In this document: positions 23,568-35,280 of the stretch, piece by piece
Layout: every line of letters begins with the position of its first letter
How positions within the stretch are numbered: the stretch's first letter is position 1
Origin: Tilletia caries
Taxonomy: Eukaryota; Basidiomycota; Exobasidiomycetes; Tilletiales; Tilletiaceae
DNA length: 64,000 nucleotides
NCBI GenBank assembly: GCA_032718865.1
Contig: JALUTQ010000028.1
Coordinates: 186,001-250,000 of the forward strand
Direction: 5' to 3'
Notes under the pieces: generated by a model
Databases searched by the model: none
Told to the model about the DNA's origin: nothing
What the model saw: the letters and a program-made list of their open reading frames with translations, nothing else
Position numbers and translations under genes: made by a program

Positions 23568-23797
23568 TGTCATAGTTTGGGGTCTGGCGGCTTCACCCGT
23601 CTGTCCAGTCTCGTTGGTTACTCCTTCTGTGCTCTGTGAAAAGTCTCTTCTCTCCTTCCATTTCTTTCTTGCAATCAACAACCATCTACTTCCATTTTGT
23701 CCGAGTGCACCCTCTCCCTCTCGCGTGCACACACAGCAACTCTACCACTCTCGGTGAGTAGTCGTGCGGCAGTCACAGCTGCCCTCGAATAGTGACA
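23568..23797 (+). repeat. 3' LTR of copia element, 230 bp
   Basis: Same sequence as the 5' LTR except for one base. It is preceded by the purine-rich GAAGGGTGGGAG. Confidence 0.95.
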
Positions 23798-23802
23798 CAT
23801 GC
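23798..23802. repeat. Target site duplication, right (CATGC)
   Basis: Matches 18204-18208. Confidence 0.92.
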
Positions 23803-24187
23803 ACCATTCTTCCGGAGTTTTCTGAGAAGAGGTGTAAAGAGACGAGGATGAAGAGAAAGATGTAAGTGACGGAGACAGAGGGAAGGGGGGATTCGGTAGT
23901 GAGATCGATTAGGGAACTCAGTCAGGAAGCAGCAACACGGGTCGGACCCAGGCGCAGACCATTCAATGGGCTCGCGATAGCTCGTTGAACTCACCTCCTC
24001 GGACATAGCACCGCCGGCAGCCAGGGCGACGCTGAACAGAATGATGAGGAGCTTCATGGGGTAGGATGGGGCCAAGTCTTGAGGGAGGTGCGAGGGTGCG
24101 AGGTGGAATGTTCCTGTTGGAAGGAAAAGAATGGAGGGACGAGGGTGGAGATGGCAAGAGGCGTGGTTCGACGTCCAACCAGTCCCC

Positions 24188-24194
24188 TTTTATA
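24188..24194 (-). promoter_or_regulatory. TATA box of SSP copy A
   Basis: Minus strand TATAAAA in the context GATTGGCTATAAAAGGGG, about 135 bases before the ATG at 24057. Copy B has the same flanks but the box is decayed to CTTCAAAA. Confidence 0.5.
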
Positions 24195-24199
24195 GCCAA

Positions 24200-24884
24200 T
24201 CTCGTATGATACAGTGAATGAATCAGCAGCATCGCAGAACAATGTAGCAGGACCCCAATCCCACTTTCCGCGGCGCATGTCTCTGTGTACGGCGTCAGGG
24301 CATTGCTACAGCACTTCATATCCGTCTTAACAAGCCAACTCGTCTAGCAGGCCCTTAATCTCATCGGCGCACGGGTGGTCACCAATTTCTGTCTGTAGCT
24401 GATGAGTGATGAGACTGGGGCTTGGAATTACATATTGGATGGCGTCAGTCCGGGCGCCTGTAACCAGCAACGGTTTCCCAGTATCCCTCATGGATAGTAA
24501 CCCTCATCCTGCAGTTGCCCTTCCTCCGGTTGCCCTCACGTGGATGCGTAGCTATACTCACCTGTTCTGGATGTCTCTATGAAGCTGTGAAAGCGGTCGT
24601 GGTTGTGCCCTCCGCAATAATGCAAGCTCTTCCCCTCTCCTACTTTCTACTTTCTGATCGTTCGAGATCACATCAACTCTCCAAAGGAATCAGGTTGCTG
24701 AAGGAATACAATGTAGGAAAGTCAACGATGCACTGTAAGGTATGATGAGCATTGCAAGGGAGCAGATACAAGGTAACTTGCCTGTCAAAGGGACGTCGAA
24801 GAACAATGGCCATCAAGAAACTGTGCAGAATCGTGCTGGAAAGGTCCTTGATTTTTTAAGGAAGAAACTCGGCTCATTCGGAAC
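24200..24884. other. Decayed duplicated intergenic DNA
   Basis: No gene. About 24700-24860 matches 43660-43785, the DNA between the third SSP copy and the intact tyrosinase (shared GTGCAGAATCGTGCTG), showing that this is the same duplicated unit. Confidence 0.5.
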
Positions 24885-25135
24885 GTGGTGACGGAATCCG
24901 TCCGCCCCGATAACCAGGCGGACCGCATTATATCAGCACCGACGATGTCCGAGCGGTACATTCTACTAGGAGTGGGGAAACTGTTGAAAAGTTGGACCCG
25001 CTGGTGTTTAGCACACGCCGGACTGCGGTGGTGTTGAAGTCCTCCTCGAACATGGGATACGTCTTGTTCTGCGCCGGTAGTGTGCCAAATACCCGCTGAA
25101 CGTAATGAGGATCGTACGTAGGCCCTGATTCATTC
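24885..25135 (-). pseudogene. Tyrosinase fragment T1
   Basis: A piece of the third exon of the tyrosinase family. It reads YDPHYVQRVFGTLP, KTYPMFEEDFNTTAVRRVL and TSGSNFSTVSPLL, then loses the frame; weak matches to the intact copy continue to about 24885. The CuA region and the CuB histidines are absent. A remnant of the tandem duplication. Confidence 0.75.
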
Positions 25136-26128
25136 ACAGCATCTCTCCACCGCCAACGAAGTCTCAGTCTCAATAGGACTTGGGGAGAGACTTGACAGAT
25201 TCTTGGGAAACATAAGACCCGAAAGGCGCAACAAAGTCTAGCGCCCCTTTTCTCTGAGTCTTTTCAAGATGAAATAAAATGGTTGTCGCAGTCTTTCACG
25301 AAGATCTTCGATCGGCATAGGTCACAATTCTTGGACAAGTCTGGGAGGCCATTCTTGGACAAGTTTGGGAGGCCATACTTGACCAGATACTCGCTATACT
25401 CCTGGTGAAGTTCCCAGATCGTATCTGCCTGGAGACCTTCAAGCAAGCCTAGGCCCATCCACATGATAGAGTCTGGACAAGATCTCATCACAAATCTCAT
25501 ATCGATTGCTACCCTAGTCTCATTCATCTCTCATGCCTACTCTGCTGTATGACTTTCTAGAAGTCTGCTCTGAGGCACAAAGCCTATAACGGGACTGCAA
25601 ATCAGGGATGAGAGCGGGTATGGCCGCACTGCTGCAGTGTATTTCCTAATACGGACGTGATATGAATACGTGGGTCGGATACCCCACGGCCCACGCCTCC
25701 AGCCCCCAGGCCCCAGGCCCCAGGCCCCAGCTGCCAGCATCGGTCATCGTGAAGATGGCTGAAGGAGGTTGGCCGTTGGAATGGGATCTGAGGGAGAAGA
25801 GGCAAGAGGGTGAGAAAGAACAGGGGGGTGTGGACTGTGGTAATCAAAAAAAAGGTGAGGGACAGGACCAAAGGGGTGAGCTGACGCCTTTAGATCTGTT
25901 TCTGCTTGACCATAGAGATTGGGTTGAACGGATGAGGGATGAAGGGATGAGCAAGCCGGGAATCGGGAGTGAGAAAAAGGTCAGCGGTCAGCTTAGATGT
26001 TAGCGCAAAGGGAGAGTCGGCCGTCAGAATCCTGGTGGGTAGCAATAATCAAAGAGAATAGAGAGATGAGCTGCATGGAGATGAAACTTTTATGTTGGCA
26101 GTCAGTTGGAAGTTGGAACTTAAAAGCC
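25136..26128. other. Left flank of the divergent cassette, no clear gene
   Basis: Holds a minus-strand frame at 25527-25264 with a tandem duplication (LPNLSKN / LPDLSKN) and two Cys (CDLC), which I cannot assign. At 25705-25733 there is a (CCCCAGG)n-type tract. No terminal inverted repeat for the neighbouring cassette was found by eye. Confidence 0.4.
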
Positions 26129-27865
26129 CTACAAGGCTTTGCCGGTGCTAAACATCTTCATGAATCTTTGCTCTTCCTCGGATTGGCGAGGGACGTTGAT
26201 GAAGGTGCACCTTCCGAACTTCGACTGGCACTTGCTGAGTGCCGACTCCAGCGACCTGTGCAAAAAGATGCAATTGGAGGTCGGAGAAGGTCAGGTTGTC
26301 AGTAGGTGACTGGCATTGGAAAGAGATTGAAATAGAGTGTGGACTTGCCTTGTTGACGTTGCGATCTCTTCTTCCGTGCCAGAGGCTTGATCCACCACTT
26401 CCGCGACCGCCGGGTCCAGCTCGGCCCAGAAGTCGCGGTTCCAACGACCCTTGGTGTCCTTAATGTCGACTTTGAGAGCAAGGGCTCGCTGTCCGATGAA
26501 AGAGAAGGGGAGGGTAAGCAGACAATACAAGAGATGTAGAAGAACTATGAGTAAATGGCATGAGAATACTCACAAGCAAAGCCACCCGATAAATCAGACC
26601 CCAGGTGAGCTTGAGCTGAGAGCAGCTTAGAAGAACATCTTCAACAAAATCCTTCAGATTCATCTTGTCAATTCCTCTTCCTCCGCCAGCTGCGTCGTAG
26701 ATCTGCTCAACATTATGTATGAAGATTGAAGATTGAAGTGAGATTGATCAGTCAGAACTCAGAATGTCTCGTAAGTTTCTTTGAGAAATGAGAGGGTCGT
26801 ATCTCACCTTCTGCTTCCAAGCAAAGCGCATGCTATCCATGCATGCCCTGATGACGCTGAGGACTGCATCATGGCCGTCGGCATTGTCGATGTCCATGAG
26901 CTGTCCTCCGTTCGTACCCAGCATCTCAGGTTTCTTCTCTGTCATACGCTGTCAGAAATGTTAAATAGGTTAGAGTGCAAGTAGGGAACGTTAGCCATGG
27001 CCCATGCGTGGGTGCTGAGATTCTCACGACGACAAGCTCCTCGATGGCGCGGCAGTGATGAGAGTAGCCGGGGCAGTTGGGGTTCCACCAGGCCTTCTTT
27101 ACGGCTGCTTCGATATTGGCCTGTAAAAGTTAGAAGGGTAGAGACGCAGAGTGCTGAGTCAGAGATCTTCGTAATGGACAGCATCAAGTCGCTTGGATGA
27201 GCTTGAATCTCGAGTGACCTCCAAAACACTCACTCTCCCTTCCTCTCGAACTGTGTTGCTGACTTCCAACAGCGGGAGGAGTGTCGGCAACTTGCTGTTG
27301 ATTACCTCCACCTCCTTCCGCAAGAGCTTCACCTCCTTCAGCAGCTCCACGATCATGTCTGTCGTGGACAAGGCCTGAGCACGCCCGTCCACTTCCATCT
27401 CGATGCGATCTTCGAGATGGCCATCCTGTGGACAGGTAGGCGGGCAAACAGAAGCTATGTGAGTTCATCGACGAGTGTAGAAGGTGCGAGCTGAGTCACT
27501 GACGAGCCTCCTTTCATACTCACTTCAGCCTCGAAAGCATCGACCATCATCTTTGCTGCCGTGTTCAAGCCATGAACAGCGGCATTCGAGAGCTTGTAGC
27601 GTTTGGCGGCGGGCAAGACGCTCGCGTGCTCGGCTTCGGCGCTAGTGAGGAGATCTGGAGCATCCGGGACGGGGGTGCGCATGCGGCGCCCCTGCTGGGT
27701 TACGCCATTCTCATCCGTATCCGTATCTTCGGGCGCGGGGGGGACAAGGTTATCACGGAGAAGGTCGTTCCGGAAGACCTGGTTGTTCGAGCCATTGTGG
27801 GGCTTCTGGCGGAGCAGCACGGTCGTTGGTGTTGCTGGGTTGGCGTTCCTGGGTGATCTGGTCAC
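26129..27865 (-). CDS. Unknown seven-exon protein, partner gene of the divergent cassette
   Basis: Exons: from about 27865 to 27524, then 27425-27234, 27120-27028, 26948-26808, 26702-26574, 26488-26349 and 26255-26129. All joins keep the frame; the sixth intron has a GC-AG border. There is no ATG in the first exon before 27682, so the 5' end is unresolved (start at 27682, or an extra exon upstream). The protein of about 370-440 residues has an acidic disordered N-terminus (PAPEDTDTDENG), a coiled coil (MIVELLKEVKLLRKEVEVI), WWNPNCPGYSHHCRAIEELV, a helical stretch (LKLTWGLIYRVALL) and a C-terminal region RWNRDFWAELDPAVAEVVDQ. I recognise no family. It starts about 230 bp from, and divergent to, the zinc-finger gene at 28097, which suggests a shared promoter and a shared element. 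Confidence 0.55.
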
Positions 27866-28096
27866 TGGTGAGTAGTAGTGTCAACTGGGTGGCGGTGTCG
27901 GGAGGCGGAGCTGCAGAAGAGGTGAAAACCGAGACTTGTGGCGCTGACAAAAGTGCACGTGTCGGCGCGCGTGACGCGTGTGCGTCGCGGCACGATGCTG
28001 TTTACTCCCTCTCTCCATCTGAGCTCAACAGTCTGTCCCTCTCGCCTTGCATCAGTCGGTGTCGGAACACAAAGCGCGATACTCGGACTCGAGCCG
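27866..28096. promoter_or_regulatory. Shared divergent promoter of the two-gene cassette
   Basis: A 231-bp gap between two divergent gene models, GC-rich with GACGCGTGTGCGTCGC-type CpG clusters. No TATA box recognised. The extent depends on the unresolved start of the left gene. Confidence 0.35.
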
Positions 28097-31000
28097 ATGT
28101 CTGATCTACCGGAGGGTGAGTCACGCAGCGCTTGCTTGCTGCAGCCGGCAGGAGCTCCCAGGATTTGGGGGGGGGATTGGTGACAAGTGACGGAGCAAGC
28201 CATTGTCAGACAAGCACCAGCGGCTGATCTATTTCCTGATTCCCTCCTCTTGTGTACGCATTTAGAATTTGAGGAGCTTCCCGCCTCGTCCAAAGCTCGC
28301 TGCAAGATCTGTCCTGGTCCACGGGTTCTGAAAAGAAGCAAGGTCCTGGACCACGCTCGTTCCTCTGGTCACCAGCACCGTTTGCGACTCCCCCTTGTGC
28401 TCTTCCCTCCACCAGTACCCGCCGGCAACTTCAAGATCTCGGCGCGGCAGTGTCTGCTGCAGAAGACGAAGGACCTCCGTGCGATGACGACGTGCAGCAT
28501 GATCTCGACGGAGTCGAGTACTTCAGTCATTGGACGTTTGCGCCAGACGTCAACGAGCAGCATGCATCTGCCCCCAACATCGATGCAGCGCTGCCAACTG
28601 GCTATCGATCTACCTACGAAGGACTGCTGCATCAGCAGCCCTCGGAGGACGACATTCCTGCAGGCAACAACAGTCTTGGTCGAGATGTCCCAGAGGACGG
28701 GAACAATGAGAACAGTTCGGAAAGGGCAATCGATGCGTTCTTGCAGGCCTTTAAGCTGATCGGCCAATCTGACGTGCGAGACTGGGCACCATTTCCGGAC
28801 AGAGAGGTATGTAGGTTTGTCAAGTGTGTCATGTGTATGATTGATTATCGTCCTAGTCATCATCATTTTTCCACTAACTGCCCAAAACACAACTTCTCCT
28901 CATTTACAGACCTTCCTTGTGGCGGTCGCCTCGCTCAATCCACGTTCTCCCCTGAGCGTCTCTGAGATCAAGACGATGCTATCCTTCGCCCACGCGGTAG
29001 GAGGCGAACGAGTGCCAAGCTACGACACGTACTTGAAAGCACTGAAGTCTTTGCGTCAACTGTCCTCGGGTCTCGAGCAGCGTAAAGGATCGTCCGGAAA
29101 TCTCTTTTACATCACACCTCTACACGACATCATCTCTCGTCAATTCTCCAACCCTCAGACGAGAGCAAAGCTCCACTTCCTCTCACGTCGCTGTGAGACA
29201 GTTCGCGAGCTGCGGGACGGCGAAGAATTCGGAAAGCAGCCTGGACTCGGCAAGGCTCAACCTATGGTCACTCTGCGGGACGGCACAAGCGCTTATATTG
29301 GGGTTCCGATAGCTATCGTTGGTCAAGATAGGGCCATTCTTCCGCTGGAATGGTATGAGGGGCCCGCCCAAAATACCTTTGCTAGAGCCTATGAACTGAC
29401 AGTCGATACTTCGTCCCGGAAGCTTACGTCCACCAGTCAAGTTTGCGATGTGGCTGTTGACACGCTCACAACTTCGTCCAGTTTTGCTCGGGGTATCCGC
29501 CATTACCGCCTCGATGAGTTCGCTGGTATAATCCCACTCCCCATCGCTCTCCTCATTCCATCCTCAGGTTGTGGTTCAGTGTTGAGTCGTCGCTCTTTGA
29601 TCTTTCGTATGAGTGGCCATGCTATCCGGTTCCACACACAGGGACTGCTTGTTGATGACTTTTGCCTTTCGTACGCTCGGCAGCCACGGACCTTCCCGGC
29701 TATGAGTTCGTCAAGAGCCTCAGGAGGCGATTCCCGGGCAAGATGGTGTATTCCCTACCCATCATTACAGCGATCGATGATTGGGGCGGAGGAAAATCAC
29801 GCAAGTGGCATCCTCACCATAGCCTCCTCCTCATGCTTGCTGGCCTCGACCGAAAAGAACTCGATAAAGAGCAGAGCATTCATTTGTTTGCCGCCTCGAA
29901 CCACGCCAATCCCTCGGAGCTGATGGAAGCGTTTGTTGCGGAGCTGAGGTGAGTGACTTGTACTCCCATCCGTCTCCCACTCGTCTACAGTCACTCGCTT
30001 TGCAACACTTCAGGGGTGCCAGTATAGCCTTCCGTCTGAAGTGGATCATCAGATCAGGCCTAAGCCTACACCTACACACTTTGAAGCTAAGGAAAGTGAT
30101 CTAACTTCGTCCTTTTGCTCTCAGCCACGGTCCGCTCGACGTATGGGACTGCCAGTCTCAGAACAATGTCATAGTCGTCCCGTACCTTCTGGCTGTGTGC
30201 GCGGACAACCCCATGGCTGCAGAGTTGTCGGCATCTTCCGGTATGCAGGCCAATTTTCCCTGCCGCATCTGTTCCTGGGGAGAAAAATTCGTTGAAAAGG
30301 CAACAGAAGATGGGGTACGCCAAATGATTGAAGTGAGTCGAAGTTCTTGCCTCCCGTCACCCCTGACTCGCGCTAGGGTGGAACTCAACTTCGTCTGTTG
30401 AAACGTTTTGTTCTCTCCTCTTGTCTTCAGGGTGGCAGTCTGCGCTCTCCTGAAAAGACGGTCAAAGAATTAGGCAAACAGCTGCGATTGGCCTCCACGA
30501 ATTGCACCGAGCAGACACTGCGTGAGCGCTGGACGAAGACTGGAGTGAAGGATCGTTCTACAACCGAGTGCTGCACCATATTGTTTCAGCTCCACCACGA
30601 GCTCTCAGGCAAAGCAACAAAGTCGCCTCACAACCGCAGCCAACCGCTCGATCCACTTGAGCTCGCCACTCGAATGAAATCAGAGCGGCGGAAGTTAAGG
30701 CAAGCACCCTGGAAGTCATCCCTACTTTCTCCTGACTGTGAGTAGACTAGTATCGACGATTGAGATTTGAGATGGATCTTAAGGTCAATTAATTTACAAT
30801 GGGCTTATGCAGTACCACTCGCCTTCGACGTTCACGCCCAAACTCCCCCGAATGTCTTCACACACTTACCCTCGGTCCTCTCAAGTATCTGGCAGCAATA
30901 ACCGGTTCCACATTGAACGATGATGCTCGCGATCATCTTCTGCTTGCCCTGGAGGACTGCGCCACCGAGGGCATCGACTGCGGCAAGACGTTTCGAGCCT

Positions 31001-32628
31001 CGTATCATCTGCAACATCTCAATTCACTGGTGGGACGGGAGCTTAAGGTGCTGAGCCAGGTGATGGTCGCGTCTATGGCTCCCTTGGTCAAGAAGGAACT
31101 GGTTTCTGTGGACCTACAGGAGGCGTGGTTACGTGCAGCGGAGCTGTCCAAGCTGTTGTGGGTGGACGAGATTCCCAGGAACGAATTGCAGGAATACACG
31201 GTGAGCAAGGTTGACATACAGATTTCAGAGTTCGATGAAATGTTTACACTTCAGATTCAATTGTACTGTCATAAGGACCGATTAGGACATGCCACGAGGG
31301 CGTTGATGGCTGCCGTTGCAAAGATAGCACCTAAGTCAATCGTCTCTCGACCGAAGTACCACCTCCTCACCCACGTCCCTGCAGCCATCAGGTCCTTCGG
31401 AGTGGCCGCTAACTTTGCCACGGAGCGAACGGAACGGTTCGTCGCCGTGCAACGTACAGCGGTAGCCCACTCCAACCGCATGGCGAATTCGAGAGATGTG
31501 GCCCAGCGACTGCTGGACCAACAGCTTTTGCGTCACCTGATGACGGGCGGATACCGCCTGAATCATCAGCAAGCAAGGGTCGAACAACGCTGCCACAGCA
31601 TGGTAGAGATCATCTCTCACCGCAAGAATCGAATCTTCCGGGAGAAATGGGGATTGACTAGCATGGATAACGTGATTGGTATGTTTCTTACAAGCTCCCA
31701 ATAATAACAACCCCATAATTGGCGTGTTTCTGACAACATACTTTCCATCACAGCTCCCACTCTTTTCAAGTCTCAGGGTCGTATTCATCACATTCGCTCG
31801 AAGGGAGAAGAAAACTGTGCTGTGGGTAACTTCGTCTACTACGATGGGGATCCCGATGCGAGAGCCCAGGTGAGTAGATTCCCAGCTAGACGTCTCCATC
31901 ATAACCCAGAACCGCTTTCCCCACTGACACATTGATCTGCCTTGACTCTTGTAGCTAGAGGTCGGGCGTATATCGGGATTCCGACTTTCCGATGAGGATG
32001 AATGCCTCGTCACGGTGGAACGATACTCACTCCATGCCATCAATCCCAACTAAGGCATGCGAAGCATTCGATCAACCGGCATCTCTATCACGGTGGCTGT
32101 CGACGTGAGTTCCGATCTGTCATGATTCATGTTGTGCTGGGACTTGTGAATTTGGCGCTTGGCAGAGAGAGAGATGGACATTAGTCCCTTCAAAATTGTT
32201 CTGATGTGCATAGTGCAACTATCCTCTGTTTCCCAACTCAGGCGATAATCCAGCTTCTCAACGCTCCTCACGATTGCGTGCACGCTCAATGCGGCGTGGA
32301 TCATGAGGGTCATGATGTCAGGCAAGAGCGGATTCTGACAGGCATCACCAGACCTGCGATCCGACACCGGCAACAGGGACGGCATCAACGGTATCTTCTC
32401 AACCACACGATGCTCTGCCACCCACTTCCCTTGTTCAGGAGCCGAATCAGCCAGCAATTCAGCGTCTCCACCATCGACGACGTCACGACAGCGTTTCAGA
32501 CCGGGATGGAGAACCACGTTCAGCAGGAGCAAAAGAAACGACGGAAGCGCAATGATGGAGCTGCTTCAACATTCGACCAAACACAACATGAAGACGACGA
32601 ATTCTCTGAGGACAACGACGATGTTTAG
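28097..32628 (+). pseudogene. Zinc-finger protein of a repetitive basidiomycete family, probably transposon-derived, with defects
   Basis: ATG 28097 (MSDLPE), then exons 28266-28379, 28463-28806, 28910 to about 29525 and several further exons to TAG 32628. N-terminal C2H2-like finger CKICPGPRVLKRSKVLDHARSSGH. Then an acidic linker, FLVAVASLNPRSPLSVSEIKTML, a core with CADNPMAAEL and FPCRICSW (a second Cys pair), PEKTVKELG, LGPLKYL, and near the end RPKYHLLTHVPAAIRSFG, NFATERTERF and HSNRMANSRDVA. These motifs recall a large family of uncharacterised multi-copy proteins in Agaricomycete genomes (from memory). A frame change in the C run near 30846-30850 and an in-frame TAA at 32051-32053 break it; splicing at 29520-29700 is also unclear. 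The last exon (32241-32628) ends in an acidic tail. Confidence 0.55.
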
Positions 32629-33683
32629 CAGCTCATAGCTGGGCCCTCGTTTGTAAAACAAATACCTTCAGCTTGGATATCCAGACCATTCTCCTTAACC
32701 CATCCCAGCTCACGTCGTCTTTTTCATGCTTCACTCATCAATCACAGACCCCTTTCCTTCTGTTTTTTTCTTCTGTCTTCTCCTCTTCCCCTTCTTTCTC
32801 CTCTTCTTCATGACCTTCTTCCTCACCACCACCACCGCCAACCAGCCTCATAAGCGCACCATCTTCCTTTCTCCTCGCATCGACATCTCCCAAGGTGGGT
32901 ATTTGCTCTAACCCTCCCGCTGCTGACTGTTTATCTTCGCTCTCCCCGGTCTGAAGCGCCTAGGATCTCCTCTTCCTCCGGAGAGCCTCTTTCCCTCCGA
33001 GAGTCCGAGCTGTCCCCTCGTCTGCTGATCTCCTCTCTTCTTCCCTCTCTTCCTTCCTCCCTATCATTCTTACTTTTTTGAAGCAGCTCATAAGCGACTT
33101 GGTACTTCCCTGGATGCGCCGTGTCTTCTCTCCGAGTTCCGACGCGCCTCGGTCCTCGTCCTCCCCTCTTCATCCAAGACAGCGCTGGACAGCTGTCCAG
33201 CTGTCCCGTCCAGATTGATCCCTTCCTCCCTTCTGATGCAGCTCCTGATACACATCCTTTTTCTTTGCCTTCCAGTCCTGATGCAGTTCATTCCCTCATC
33301 CCCTTCCCTCTGAGTTTCTGACCCGACTGACTTGCGATGCTGATTCTTTTTCTCTCTCTCCTCTCATCTCCTCTCATTATTCCCCATCCCATCAGCTGTC
33401 TGTTGCCTGTGGCCCCCTTTCCCCCCATTTTTTTCCTCCATTCCGCCCACCCTTTAGGGTGAGTTCGCGGAATCACGTCTTAGCTCGTGGACACCCCCCC
33501 GCCCTCGCTCTTCGAATCCGCACTCGAAGGCCTCGAAGGCCGAGCTGCTGAGATGCTTCAGGCTTGGGAATCGTCTGTATATTATCATCCCTTCCTCTCG
33601 TAATACAGTAGCATTCAATATTCAATCACTGAGATGATATTGATTCTGTGTGTCCGAAGAGGGTGTCTACCCAGATCCTTCCC
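32629..33683. other. Pyrimidine-rich right flank of the cassette
   Basis: Long CT-rich stretches; frames here are composition effects. No gene, no recognisable inverted repeat with the left flank. Confidence 0.5.
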
Positions 33684-35280
33684 GATAGCTACAGTCTTCG
33701 TGAACATGGATGTGAAGGTTTGAGCGAGTTTGAGCGAGAATTGAGCGAGTAATGTCAGTTTTCAGTCCGCGAGAACATCGGCTCTGCTCGAGTACCATAT
33801 CTCGTCATAACTCGATAGCGACGCTGCTCGCGGCCGTCACACTCCACAAACAGCTCAATCACATCATCACGCATCTTTCTGTAGTAGTAACTAGGTCTGA
33901 GAAATACAATCTTCCTTACTTAGTAGACTCGGACAGCTCTGATCACTTCATCCGGACGACCACGACCATGATGTCCGAATTTAGGGGAAACTATGTCATT
34001 TTTTATTTCAATGCATGTAAATGATAGCTACAGTCTTCCTGATCACGGGTGTGAAGGTTTGGGAGAGATTGAGGAAGAATTGAGCGAGATCGATAAGAGC
34101 AAACTCGGCGGCTACTTAGTACCCCCCGCGCGAGCCACATATCTAACCCAAACTCGATAACGACGCTGTTCCCGAGCTTCAAACGTCACGCCCTAGTCTA
34201 TCACACCCTCACGCATCTTTCTGTATTAGTAATCATCTGTGAGAAATGCAATCTACCTTACTTAGTAGACTCGGACAGGTCCGATCACTTCCTCTGCCCG
34301 ACCACGACCATGATGTCCGATTACAGGGGAGACTCTGTCATTTTTTTATTAAGATCGATAGAAATGATAGATACAGTCTCTCTGAACACGGCTGTGAAGG
34401 TTTGAGAGAGATTCAGTCAGAATTGAGCGAGTACTGTCAGTTTTTCAGTCTGCGGGAACATCGGCTCAGCGCGAGTCCCATATCTCGCCACAACTCGACA
34501 GCGACGCTGCTCGCGGGCGTGACGCTTCATACACTACTCAACCATACCACTGCGCATCTTTCTGTACTAGTAACCATGTCTGAGAAATGCAATCTTCCTT
34601 ACCTAGTAGCCTCGGACAGCTCTGATCGATTCCTCCGCCCGACCACGACCATGATGTCCGAATTTAGGGGAAGCTATGTCATTTTTTTAATTCAATGCAT
34701 GGGAATGATAGCTACAGTGTCCCTGATTATGGATGCCAAGGTTTGGGAGAGATTGAGGAAGAATTGAGCGAGACTGATAAGTCCAAACTCGGCGTGTACT
34801 TTAGTACCCCTGTGCGCGCGCCACATATCCGGCCATTACTCAACGACGACACTTCCCACGCCCGCCACGCTTCACACACAGCTCAACCACACGCTCATGT
34901 ATAGTTCTGCATTAGCAATGCTGTCTGAGAAATTGAATCTACCTTACTTAGTGGCATCGGACAGCTCCGATCGCTTCCTCCGCCCGACCACGACCATGAT
35001 GTCCCATGCACGGGGGGGAACCCATGCCATGTTTAAATCAGTGAAAATGATAGCTACAGTGTCCCCGATTATGACAGTGAAGGTCTGAAAGAGAACGGAT
35101 GGGAATTGAGCGAGTACTGTCAGTGACAAGCTGGCGGAAACTCGGGTGAGAGAGTGCGCGACCCATTTCACACATCCAGCCACCATAACTTCAACAACGG
35201 CACTGCTCGCGAGCTTCACACTGCACAGATCTCCTATAACGCCCTCAGCGCCCTCAGGCATCTTATGTATTCAGAAATCA
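33684..35280. repeat. Tandem satellite, about 341-bp unit, 4.7 diverged copies
   Basis: The anchor GATAGCTACAGT (one copy GATAGATACAGT) occurs at 33684, 34023, 34366, 34707 and 35049, spacings 339, 343, 341 and 342. Every unit also has TGAAGGTTTG-type, AATTGAGCGAG, a CATATC/CACATC block and CGACCACGACCATGATGTCC. Units differ by many substitutions, so the array is old. Short frames inside repeat from unit to unit and are not supported as genes. Confidence 0.9.

Larger units (their letters stand above)
18209..23797 (+). mobile_element. Full-length Ty1/copia LTR retrotransposon, 5589 bp
   Basis: Two near-identical 230-bp LTRs, a primer binding site, gag and a pol in the order protease, integrase, reverse transcriptase, RNase H (the copia order), a purine-rich tract (GAAGGGTGGGAG) before the 3' LTR and a CATGC target duplication. 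It lies in the opposite orientation inside exon 2 of the SSP copy A gene. Coding defects: frame changes near 18690 and 20442 and an in-frame TAG at 20052-20054. Confidence 0.95.
17869..24057 (-). pseudogene. Ten-cysteine small secreted protein, copy A, split by a copia insertion
   Basis: Signal-peptide exon 24057-23995 (MKLLIILFSVALAAGGAMSEE minus its last residue is a clear hydrophobic leader). Exon 2 begins at 23834 (reads KTPEEWC) and is interrupted after 23798 by the retrotransposon; it resumes at 18208 and runs to about 18112 with HCLCLNFTKKGK. The last exon has SFIDNNLLNFLPSFLSLQPQ and ends GKDDTCRQLPRSCWIG before a stop at 17871-17869. Apart from the insertion, all reading frames are intact and all ten cysteines of the family are kept. 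Copy B at 39448-40040 shows the uninterrupted structure. Function unknown; secreted. Confidence 0.8.

Noticed and set aside
32726..33321. Frames on both strands in the CT-rich region
   Set aside because: Leu/Phe/Ser or Arg/Glu runs caused by pyrimidine bias.
25600..33500. Terminal inverted repeats for the divergent cassette
   Set aside because: Compared both flanks by eye and found no convincing match; left as an open search.
34246..34767. 173-codon frame in the satellite
   Set aside because: Follows the 341-bp repeat; not preserved in the other units.
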